DNA of 5,276 nucleotides from an uncultured Roseburia sp. (GTDB taxonomy: Bacteria > Bacillota > Clostridia > Lachnospirales > Lachnospiraceae): the NCBI GenBank assembly GCA_947384095.1, contig CANDFU010000156.1, positions 1-5,276 on the forward strand, read 5' to 3'. The stretch's first letter is position 1. Each line of letters begins with the position of its first letter. A program made the translations under genes and the position numbers. Of this stretch, positions 1 to 5,276 are shown in pieces. The notes under the pieces were generated by a model, which saw nothing but the letters and a program-made list of their open reading frames with translations, searched no databases and was not told the origin of the DNA.

Positions 1-803
1 AATACACCGATCTCGTTCGTGGAGCCGAAACGGTTCTTGACACTGCGCAGGATACGATAGGATGCATGTCTGTCCCCTTCAAAATAAAGCACCGTATCCA
101 CCATATGCTCCAAAACCCTTGGTCCGGCCACCGTTCCTTCCTTTGTTACATGCCCGACGATAAAAACCGGGTTTCCCAGTCCTTTTGCCAGCTGTAAAAA
201 AACATTTGTCGCCTCTCTTACCTGAGATACGCTGCCGGGCGCCGCCGAGATCTCCTCCTGATACATTGTCTGGATGGAGTCGATGATCGTTATGTCCGGT
301 ATGAGGCGGCGGATGGTCTCTTCGATAACACCGAGGTTTGTCTCACACAGAAGAAAAAGATTTTCATCAAATTCTCCGATGCGGTTCGCCCTGATCTTGA
401 TCTGCTTTAAGGACTCCTCTCCGGAAATATAGAGCACCTTCCTGCCATCCAGGGCCATATAACGACAGACCTGCAAAAGAAGCGTCGATTTCCCGATTCC
501 GGGATCTCCGCCCACCAAAATCAGGGAGCCCGACACAATGCCGCCTCCCAATACTCTGTCCAGTTCCTTCATATGCGTAGACATTCTCTCTTCATCCTGT
601 AAGACAATCTCGGAAAGGCGGGAAGGTTTTCCGTTTTCCTTCTCCGCCTGCCTTACCGCACCCGAACCGGAAGATTTTGTCCTGATCTTTTCTTCCACAA
701 AGGTATTCCATTCCCGACAGCCCGGACACTGCCCCATCCATTTTGAGGATTCATACCCGCAGCTCTGACAATAGAATACCGTTGTTGTTTTCGCTTTTGC
801 CAT
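1..803 (-). CDS. radA: DNA repair/recombination ATPase RadA (Sms), N-terminal 267 residues, cut by window edge
   Basis: RadA is a RecA-related, DnaB-like ATPase that helps process recombination intermediates and extend branches during DNA repair and transformation. I translated the reverse strand by hand: the frame is open from the ATG at 803 to the window edge. It starts with a four-cysteine zinc finger (C12, C15, C26, C29), then a linker, a Walker A motif (GGDPGIGKST, about 98-107), a Walker B region ending IDSIQT (D175 at bases 279-281) and the RadA hallmark KNRFG (256-260). The full family length is about 450 residues, so the C-terminal Lon-like domain lies beyond base 1. The start is 8 bases after the stop of the preceding gene, with only a weak purine-rich ribosome site (AGGTAAGAGAG), which suggests translation coupled to that gene. 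Adjacency to clpC matches the Bacillus clpC-radA arrangement. Identity is certain; truncation is due only to the window. Confidence 0.97.
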   Translation of the reverse strand, partial: MAKAKTTTVFYCQSCGYESSKWMGQCPGCREWNTFVEEKIRTKSSGSGAVRQAEKENGKPSRLSEIVLQDEERMSTHMKELDRVLGGGIVSGSLILVGGDPGIGKSTLLLQVCRYMALDGRKVLYISGEESLKQIKIRANRIGEFDENLFLLCETNLGVIEETIRRLIPDITIIDSIQTMYQEEISAAPGSVSQVREATNVFLQLAKGLGNPVFIVGHVTKEGTVAGPRVLEHMVDTVLYFEGDRHASYRILRSVKNRFGSTNEIGV

Positions 804-811
804 AAACTCTC

Positions 812-1222
812 TTACCTGGTGACTTTTACACTGACCTCACCGCTTCCGGCAAGCTCCACGCTGAGATTCAGCTTTCCGCCCAGATTTGTTTTCATTCTGC
901 CGGTATTCTCGCCGTCGATGAAAACGTCATATTCCGTTTCGTCTTCCAGACCTATCGTAATCTGAGCATCTTCGTCGCCTTCCACCTGAAAGCTGACGCC
1001 GTTCTCCTTTTCCACAAAATGACTGACACTCGTTCCGGGTACGGATTCATAGGCGAACAGACCGTTCTTTTCAAGCTTCGTAATGCTCTTATAAGTCTTC
1101 ACCTTCCACAGATCCCCGGCATGCTCGAAGTTTTCCACCTTTGCCTTTACATCCAGCCTGTGATTGCCAAAACTGATTGCTCCGTTTTCCTCTGCACGAA
1201 TTAATTCTTCCACGATAGCCAT
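812..1222 (-). CDS. Conserved-looking small protein of unknown function between clpC and radA
   Basis: This encodes 136 residues with no recognised domain. It has no signal peptide and no hydrophobic segment, so it is probably cytosolic. After a short N-terminal stretch (MAIVEELIRAEENGAISFGN) it is dominated by alternating hydrophobic and charged residues with many Gly, Val, Thr and Glu, typical of an all-beta fold. The second half (about 95-136) reads like a small beta sandwich: acidic strands around EYDVFIDGENTG, then KTNLGGKLNLSVEL and a final SVKVTR. There is one methionine pair only and no cysteine, and no cluster of His/Asp/Ser suggests a catalytic site. The start is firm: AGGAGG lies 7 bases upstream of the ATG. 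It follows the clpC stop by 31 bases and precedes radA by 8, so it is co-transcribed with both. I recall similar small proteins in Lachnospiraceae carrying the label endosialidase; nothing here supports such an activity. It is a real gene with unknown function. Confidence 0.9.
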   Translation of the reverse strand: MAIVEELIRAEENGAISFGNHRLDVKAKVENFEHAGDLWKVKTYKSITKLEKNGLFAYESVPGTSVSHFVEKENGVSFQVEGDEDAQITIGLEDETEYDVFIDGENTGRMKTNLGGKLNLSVELAGSGEVSVKVTR

Positions 1223-1230
1223 TGCTGTTT

Positions 1231-1236
1231 CCTCCT
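1231..1236 (-). promoter_or_regulatory. Strong ribosome binding site of the unknown gene
   Basis: On the minus strand AGGAGG is followed by AAACAGC and the ATG at 1222, a 7-base spacing. It is a perfect Shine-Dalgarno sequence and fixes the start of the 136-residue protein. It lies in the 31-base gap after clpC, which has room for no promoter or terminator, so it shows the gene is translated on its own from the clpC transcript. Confidence 0.85.
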
Positions 1237-1253
1237 GCGTTCTTTATATTATC

Positions 1254-3698
1254 TTATTCGCGTACCTTATAAACTACTTTTTTATTCTTCAATACGGCGG
1301 ATACCTTATCTCCGCCCCTGATTGCTCCGGACAGAATCTCTTCCGCAAGCGTATCCTCGATCTCTGTCTGGATCGCACGCTTCATCGGCCTTGCTCCCAT
1401 CTTTGCATCCGTATATTTCTCCACAATATATTCTTTCAGCGCAGGAGACACCGACAGCTCGATATCCATCTGCTTTCTGCATCTTGTGACAAGATTTTTC
1501 GACAGCATCGTTACGATCTGCTTCATATTGTCGCGGTTTAACGGATGGAAAACCATGATTTCATCGATTCTGTTGATGAATTCCGGCTTAAAGATCCTTT
1601 TCACCTCTTCCATGACATTTTCCTTCATCTTGTCATAATTCTGCTTCTCTGAATTATTCGAAGAAAAACCGAGGTTCTTCGGTTCCATAATCCGCTGCGC
1701 GCCGGCATTGGAAGTCATGATCAGAATCGTATTCTTAAAGCTTACCTTCCGCCCCTTGGAATCCGTGATATGCCCGTCGTCGAGCACCTGAAGCAGAATG
1801 TTGAAAACATCCGGGTGGGCTTTTTCTATTTCATCAAACAGCACGACGGAATAAGGGTTTCTTCTTATTTTCTCACTGAGCTGTCCACCTTCCTCAAATC
1901 CGACATAGCCCGGAGGGGAACCGATCATCTTGGAAACGGAATGTCCCTCCATATATTCCGACATATCGACACGAATCAGCGCATTTTCCGAACCAAACAT
2001 CGCCTCTGCCAGCGCCTTGCTCAACTCCGTCTTGCCGACGCCGGTAGGTCCCAGAAAGAGAAATGAACCGATCGGTCTGTTCGGGTCCTGCAGGCCGACG
2101 CGGCCTCTCCGCATGGCTCTTGCCACGGCCTTCACCGCTTCTTCCTGCCCGATAACGCGTTCATGCAGAATTGATTCCAGCTTTAAAAGCCGTTCCGACT
2201 CCTTTTCCGCCAGTTTTTGAAGCGGAATCTTCGTCCAGAGAGAAACTACCTCGGCAATCTCGTTCTCACCGATGATGTAATCCTGTTTCTCATCCTCCTT
2301 CTCCATCCTTTTCAATGTCCGTTCATATTTTCGAATCAGGGCATCCTGTTTCTTTTTCAGTTCTCCGGCCTGCGTAAACGCCTCCATCCGTATGGAGCGC
2401 TCGATCTGAAGGTCCGTCTTCTGAATCTCCTCCGCCAGCTCCTTGAGCTTATCCGGCTGCTTCGCGCCGCCCAGCCGGACCGCGGCAGCCGCTTCGTCGA
2501 TCAGATCAATGGCTTTGTCCGGCAGATTCCTGTCATTAATATACCTCGCGGATAAAGCAACCGCCGCCGAAACCGCCTCCGGCGTAATGGTTACTCTGTG
2601 ATGCTCCTCATATTTATGTGCAATTCCCTTTAAAATGCTTTCGGCTTCCTCAATCGTCGGCTCTTCGATCGTTACCGGCTGAAACCGTCTTTCCAGCGCA
2701 GCATCCCGCTCCACATATTTTCGGTATTCCGCAATCGTCGTGGCGCCGATCAGCTGAATTTCGCCTCTTGCAAGCGAGGGTTTCAAAATATTGGACGCGT
2801 CGATTGCGCCCTCCGCTCCCCCGGCTCCGATAATCGTATGCATTTCGTCCAGAAAAAGAATAATGTTTCCATCATCGATCACCTCTTTGATGACCTTTTT
2901 GATCCGTTCCTCGAACTCGCCGCGATATTTACTGCCGGCCACCATACCGGACAAATCCAGTGTCATGACACGCTTATCCTGTACGGTAAAGGGAACATCT
3001 CCCGTGACGATACGCATCGCCAGACCTTCCACCACCGCCGTTTTCCCAACACCCGGCTCACCGATCAGGCAGGGATTGTTTTTGGTTCTTCTGCTCAGAA
3101 TCTGTACTACCCGGCGGATTTCATCTTCTCTCCCGATCACCGGATCGAGCTTTCCCTCTCTGGCTAACGCCGTCAGATCCCGGCTGTACTGCTCCAGTGT
3201 GGAAGCACCGTTTTTCTTTTTGTTCTGTTTCTTTCCAAGATCCTCTTTATACAGGGATTTGTCCTCGCCCATCGCCGTCAGGACTTCCACATACAGTTTC
3301 TGTATCGAGATCCCCATTGTATTCAACAGTCTGACCGCAACATTTTCCCCTTCCTTCAGCATGGCGAGCAAAATGTGCTCCGTTCCGGTCTTATCGCTGT
3401 GGAAACGCTCCGCCTGCCTGTGGGCCTCTTCCAGCACTTTCTCCGCTCTGGGCGAATAGCCGTCTCTTTCCGCCAGCATAACCGTACTCTCCGGCGCGAT
3501 CAGATCCTTTATCATCTCTTTTAGCTGCTGTATATCCACACCGTTTTCGGAAAGCACCGTAGCGGCAACCCCCGTATTCTCCCGCAGCAGGCCGAGGAGA
3601 ATGTGTTCTGTCCCCACATAACTCTGTTTCAGGTTCCTGGCGGCACGTTCCGCCAGCGTTAACGCCATTTTTGCCTTATCCGTAAATTGTGGCCGCAT
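1254..3698 (-). CDS. clpC: ClpC-type AAA+ unfoldase, ATPase subunit of the ClpCP protease
   Basis: ClpC is a hexameric cytosolic unfoldase that feeds proteins to the ClpP peptidase. Counting from the upstream ATG (3704) the protein has 816 residues, close to the 810 of Bacillus ClpC. In order: two Clp N-terminal repeats (about 7-150, each with GTEHILL), a Lys-rich linker (158-165), the first AAA+ module with Walker A GEPGVGKT (215-222), Walker B IILFLDE (281-287) and arginine fingers ALERRF (336-341), a short coiled middle domain with a UVR-like segment (about 416-465), then the second AAA+ module with Walker A GPTGVGKT (552-559), Walker B VVLFDE (620-625) and sensor-2 GARP (770-773). The LGF tripeptide (678-680) sits where ClpP-binding loops carry hydrophobic-Gly-Phe. 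The short middle domain marks ClpC rather than ClpB, whose middle domain is much longer. I prefer the ATG at 3698: GGAGG is 9 bases from it but only 3 from the ATG at 3704. The ATG at 3704 overlaps the stop of the upstream regulator. All catalytic residues look intact. Confidence 0.97.
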   Translation of the reverse strand: MRPQFTDKAKMALTLAERAARNLKQSYVGTEHILLGLLRENTGVAATVLSENGVDIQQLKEMIKDLIAPESTVMLAERDGYSPRAEKVLEEAHRQAERFHSDKTGTEHILLAMLKEGENVAVRLLNTMGISIQKLYVEVLTAMGEDKSLYKEDLGKKQNKKKNGASTLEQYSRDLTALAREGKLDPVIGREDEIRRVVQILSRRTKNNPCLIGEPGVGKTAVVEGLAMRIVTGDVPFTVQDKRVMTLDLSGMVAGSKYRGEFEERIKKVIKEVIDDGNIILFLDEMHTIIGAGGAEGAIDASNILKPSLARGEIQLIGATTIAEYRKYVERDAALERRFQPVTIEEPTIEEAESILKGIAHKYEEHHRVTITPEAVSAAVALSARYINDRNLPDKAIDLIDEAAAAVRLGGAKQPDKLKELAEEIQKTDLQIERSIRMEAFTQAGELKKKQDALIRKYERTLKRMEKEDEKQDYIIGENEIAEVVSLWTKIPLQKLAEKESERLLKLESILHERVIGQEEAVKAVARAMRRGRVGLQDPNRPIGSFLFLGPTGVGKTELSKALAEAMFGSENALIRVDMSEYMEGHSVSKMIGSPPGYVGFEEGGQLSEKIRRNPYSVVLFDEIEKAHPDVFNILLQVLDDGHITDSKGRKVSFKNTILIMTSNAGAQRIMEPKNLGFSSNNSEKQNYDKMKENVMEEVKRIFKPEFINRIDEIMVFHPLNRDNMKQIVTMLSKNLVTRCRKQMDIELSVSPALKEYIVEKYTDAKMGARPMKRAIQTEIEDTLAEEILSGAIRGGDKVSAVLKNKKVVYKVRE

Positions 3699-3700
3699 GA

Positions 3701-4075
3701 TCATAATCCTCCATACTCCTCATATATTTCATCAATAAGAGAATGTATTTCCTCTCTTGAAATATTTTTACAATAGCCTTCCGCAAGAATGACCTGCAGA
3801 GCTCCTCTCATTTCGTCAAGAGCCCGAATCTTATCGATATCGATTGCAATAACTGCCCCTTTTCTTCTGTCTACCTTGACAAATCCCTCCTGCCTGAGCA
3901 CGGAATATGCCTTATTGACCGTATGCATGTTGATTCCGATATTCTCTGCCAGCTGCCTTACCGAAGGAAGCGCGTCTCCCTCTCTGAATCTGGAGGTTGC
4001 GATTCCGAGTATGATCTGATTTCTGAGCTGCAAATATAAAGCTTCGTCACTGTTAAAGTCAATTTCAATAATCAT
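3701..4075 (-). CDS. GntR-family transcriptional regulator, YtrA-type, first gene of the clpC operon
   Basis: This is a 124-residue DNA-binding protein. Residues 12-75 form the GntR winged helix-turn-helix: YLQLRNQI, then REGDALPSVRQLAENIGI (about 31-48), the recognition-helix segment NMHTVNKAYSVL (49-60) and the wing RRKGAVI (70-76). The remaining ~45 residues are a short helical tail, too small for a FadR or HutC ligand domain. This size is typical of the YtrA subfamily, usually dimeric repressors of their own operons. The start is set by GGAG 5 bases upstream of the ATG at 4075; a longer reading from a TTG at 4138 would begin inside the promoter and is rejected. The stop overlaps the first possible clpC start by ATGA, so the two are coupled. 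By position it replaces CtsR, which normally heads clpC operons in Bacilli. An autoregulatory role over the palindrome at 4120-4146 is inference; the effector is unknown. Confidence 0.93.
   Translation of the reverse strand: MIIEIDFNSDEALYLQLRNQIILGIATSRFREGDALPSVRQLAENIGINMHTVNKAYSVLRQEGFVKVDRRKGAVIAIDIDKIRALDEMRGALQVILAEGYCKNISREEIHSLIDEIYEEYGGL
3708..3712 (-). promoter_or_regulatory. Ribosome binding site of clpC, embedded in the end of the regulator gene
   Basis: GGAGG on the minus strand lies within the last codons (Gly-Gly) of the GntR gene. It is 3 bases from the ATG at 3704, which forms an ATGA overlap with the regulator's stop, and 9 bases from the ATG at 3698. A second AGGAG at 3716-3720 is 11 bases from the first ATG. 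The spacing favours 3698 as the main start, but initiation at 3704 cannot be excluded. Either way, translation of clpC is coupled to that of the regulator. Confidence 0.75.
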
Positions 4076-4080
4076 AGTGT

Positions 4081-4084
4081 CTCC
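4081..4084 (-). promoter_or_regulatory. Ribosome binding site of the GntR regulator
   Basis: GGAG on the minus strand, followed by ACACT and the ATG at 4075. It decides the start of the regulator in favour of 4075. The site lies in the sequence TCAAACCGGAGA, whose first eight bases repeat an arm of the promoter palindrome, so it may itself be a partial operator site. Confidence 0.75.
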
Positions 4085-4109
4085 GGTTTGAACACGGCTT
4101 TGCTCATGT

Positions 4110-4138
4110 ATTATAGCAAGGAGACGGTTTGATTGCAA
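4110..4138 (-). promoter_or_regulatory. Sigma-A-type promoter of the gntR-clpC-unknown-radA operon
   Basis: Read on the minus strand: -35 TTGCAA (4138-4133, four of six consensus bases), a spacer of exactly 17 bases, and -10 TATAAT (4115-4110, six of six). The spacer ends TGC, giving an extended -10 element (TGnTATAAT). Transcription would start near 4103, leaving a leader of about 28 bases before the ATG at 4075. No other promoter of comparable quality was seen between the four downstream genes. The palindrome described separately covers the -35 and most of the spacer, which fits repression by a bound regulator. Confidence 0.8.
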
Positions 4139-4146
4139 CCGTCCCC
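4120..4146 (-). promoter_or_regulatory. Inverted repeat over the promoter: candidate operator and/or hairpin terminator
   Basis: On the minus strand GGGGACGGTT, a 7-base loop GCAATCA, then AACCGTCTCC. The core arms GACGGTT/AACCGTC are perfect; as RNA the stem extends to 10 pairs with one G-U. It overlaps the -35 box and spacer of the operon promoter, the place expected for a repressor operator. It also lies 25 bases after the stop of the SH3b gene and could act as a hairpin terminator for it, but the following sequence (TTGCTATAAT) is a poor U-tract. The eight bases TCAAACCG at 4132-4125 recur at 4091-4084. Operator function for the GntR protein is inference; terminator function is possible but weaker. 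Confidence 0.6.
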
Positions 4147-4170
4147 TTCATTTTCATGCAAGACCACGCT

Positions 4171-5276
4171 CTACATGTCCTTATCCTTATCTTTCATATT
4201 CAGAAATTCAAATTCGAATTCATCATCATCCATCAGAAAATTTTTTGCTTTGCGCTTCGACGCCGCTCTGACCGGAGCTTCATCCTCTTCATACCGGACC
4301 TCTCTGTCAGGCATCGATCTTCCCCTGTCCGCCGCTCTTCTGGCATCTCCGGAGCGTCCGGTTCCCTGACTGCGTCTGGCATCGGATGATCTCTCCTGCT
4401 CCTCGGCCCTTCTGGCATCCGGCCGTCTGGTTCCGTTTGACCTTGACTGCTCCGGCGCCCTTCTTCTGGCCGGCTGCTCTTCACGGTCCTCCCGTCTTCT
4501 TCTGACCGGTTCCTCTCTGTCCCGTTCCCTGACTCTTCTCCTGTCATCCTCTTCTTCGTCATCGTCATCGTCGTCATCATCATCGGACTCATAGTAGGCA
4601 TCCCTTAATTTGAAGATCATAACGGTTACCGCGATCGCCAGAAGAATCACTGCCGCAACAAGCGCGATAATTACAATTCTCTGTCTGGATATCGTCTTCG
4701 CATCGATAGACTCATTGTAATCAATCGCGTGAACGGCCTCCAAAATCTCACCCAGATTCTGCTTGCTCGCGTTTTCTCCCGTATTGTCAATCAGATACCA
4801 TTCATAAACGCCTTCACCGTTATCCTGATAGCGAAGTTCATAATCATTTGTCACCGCTTCCGGCTCCGGCGTCTCTTCCGGCTCCTGGGGTTCCTCCACA
4901 GGCGTCTCCTCCGGCGCCTGTACCGGAACCATATCACCAAGCGTGATCAGATCGGAACGAACATATCCCGATTTTTCAGCGCCATTCGTACCCGTAAACG
5001 TAATATAATACCAGGGCTTGTCGCTGCCGTTCGTCTGCCCGCTGATAATGACCTGTGTTCCCTCCGGCAGAGAATCCACAACACCCTTGCTCGTGGAAGC
5101 TGCTGTCCTGATCTTGGCCGCCCGGACCTTAATCGTCGCATACTGCGCATCGAGCGGCGTATCCGGTCCGGCCTCCGCACCGGGAGCAAAACCTGCGCTG
5201 TCCGTCTGCCCTGCGGCAGAAACCATATCGGAAGAACCATCCTTTTCCACCAGATCCGAACGCACAAAGCCTGTCG
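4171..5276 (-). CDS. Membrane-anchored SH3b-domain protein with acidic/Arg-rich cytoplasmic tail; start outside the window
   Basis: The frame is open to the window edge. The GTG near 5265 is not a start: the residues before it (T-G-F) complete GFVRSDLVE, which mirrors GYVRSDLI at the end of the next domain, so at least one more SH3b copy lies upstream. In order: end of SH3b copy one; a Ser/Ala/Gly linker; SH3b copy two (bases 5142-4945, with KVRAAKIRTAAST, KPWYYI and SGYVRSDL); a Pro/Glu linker (4926-4855); a small folded-looking block (4845-4708, with YEWYLIDN); one membrane helix of about 22 residues (4707-4642); nine Asp plus EEEDD; a long Arg/Glu-rich region with 12-residue repeats; and a C-terminal DDDEFEFEFLNM motif. 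SH3b domains usually bind peptidoglycan or peptides outside the cell, so I infer SH3b out and charged tail in. A signal peptide or earlier helix should lie upstream. It ends 95 bases before the gntR gene, whose promoter is separate. Function is unknown. Confidence 0.9.
   Translation of the reverse strand, partial: TGFVRSDLVEKDGSSDMVSAAGQTDSAGFAPGAEAGPDTPLDAQYATIKVRAAKIRTAASTSKGVVDSLPEGTQVIISGQTNGSDKPWYYITFTGTNGAEKSGYVRSDLITLGDMVPVQAPEETPVEEPQEPEETPEPEAVTNDYELRYQDNGEGVYEWYLIDNTGENASKQNLGEILEAVHAIDYNESIDAKTISRQRIVIIALVAAVILLAIAVTVMIFKLRDAYYESDDDDDDDDDEEEDDRRRVRERDREEPVRRRREDREEQPARRRAPEQSRSNGTRRPDARRAEEQERSSDARRSQGTGRSGDARRAADRGRSMPDREVRYEEDEAPVRAASKRKAKNFLMDDDEFEFEFLNMKDKDKDM
4321..4428 (-). 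repeat. Three tandem 36-base repeats in the tail of the SH3b gene
   Basis: The plus-strand word TGGCATC occurs at 4341, 4377 and 4413, exactly 36 bases apart. In protein terms there are three 12-residue units: RRPDARRAEEQE, RSSDARRSQGTG and RSGDARRAADRG, with DARR in each, and a decayed fourth unit beginning RSMPD. The period is a multiple of three, so changes in copy number would keep the frame. Units are diverged at the DNA level, so the array is not freshly amplified. Confidence 0.75.
4543..4584 (-). repeat. Trinucleotide GAT/GAC tract encoding nine Asp, followed by EEEDD
   Basis: Fourteen consecutive acidic codons directly inside the predicted membrane helix: nine GAT/GAC, two GAA, one GAG, then GAT and GAC. 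GAT and GAC are interspersed (GAT three times, then GAC GAC GAT GAC GAT GAC). The triplet repeat could change length by slippage without frameshift. The tract separates the helix from the Arg-rich tail. Confidence 0.75.

Noticed and set aside
812..1222. Endosialidase function for the protein between clpC and radA
   Set aside because: I recall this label on similar proteins, but the product is a small cytosolic-looking protein without a signal peptide or glycosidase motifs.
538..2833. Several other plus-strand open frames opposite radA, the unknown gene and clpC
   Set aside because: All lie opposite well-supported minus-strand genes, and none shows a recognisable domain in its translation.
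2791..3459. Plus-strand open frame of 222 codons opposite clpC
   Set aside because: It is fully antisense to the conserved N-terminal and first AAA+ regions of clpC. Its product is Ser/Arg/Pro-rich low-complexity sequence with no domain, as expected for an antisense shadow.
4084..4132. CtsR box upstream of the operon
   Set aside because: TCAAA occurs twice, but the copies are 41 bases apart. CtsR sites are tandem GGTCAAA heptads about three bases apart, and GGTCAAA itself is absent.
4076..4138. Extended start for the GntR gene at a TTG at 4138
   Set aside because: It would begin in the -35 box, upstream of the transcription start, and adds residues not matching the YtrA family. The ATG at 4075 has a good ribosome site and typical family length.
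4233..4601. Minus-strand frame of 122 codons inside the SH3b tail
   Set aside because: It is a shifted reading of the Asp and Arg repeat region. The main frame encodes the membrane helix, the repeats and the terminal motif coherently.
5263..5265. GTG at 5265 (and the overlapping frame at 5267) as the true start of the SH3b gene
   Set aside because: The codons upstream stay open and encode T-G-F that completes an SH3b ending, so this valine is internal and the gene continues outside the window.

Overview
The window looks like a chromosomal segment of a Gram-positive Clostridia bacterium, most likely a member of the Lachnospiraceae. This rests on the gene content (a ClpC-type Clp ATPase next to radA, and a YtrA-type GntR regulator), strong AGGAGG-like ribosome binding sites, moderate GC, and the flavour of the small protein between clpC and radA. 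The family assignment is inference from memory; no search was run. All genes lie on the minus strand, so transcription runs from high to low coordinates. No RNA genes, CRISPR arrays, mobile elements or attachment sites were seen, and no gene-free stretch exceeds 95 bases.

In transcription order: (1) 5276-4171, the 3' part of a gene for a cell-surface SH3b protein with one membrane helix and a very highly charged tail; its start lies outside the window. (2) 4170-4076, a 95-base intergenic region holding a near-consensus promoter (TTGCAA, 17-base spacer, TATAAT with an extended -10 TG), overlapped by a strong inverted repeat. (3) 4075-3701, a 124-residue GntR/YtrA-type repressor. (4) 3698 (or 3704)-1254, clpC, with start and stop signals tightly coupled to the regulator gene. 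(5) 1222-812, a 136-residue protein of unknown function. (6) 803-1, radA, cut by the window edge after 267 codons.

Genes 2 to 5 of the minus strand (gntR, clpC, unknown, radA) look like one operon, with gaps of 31 and 8 bases and one coupled junction. In Bacillus the equivalent locus is ctsR-mcsA-mcsB-clpC-radA. Here the clpC-radA adjacency is kept, but the CtsR repressor and the McsA/McsB arginine-kinase module are absent from the position, and a GntR-family regulator sits there instead. The simplest reading is a protein-quality-control and DNA-recombination operon under GntR rather than CtsR control. The palindrome over the promoter is the obvious candidate operator. The most interesting parts are this regulatory swap, the unknown protein locked between clpC and radA, and the odd intracellular tail of the SH3b protein.
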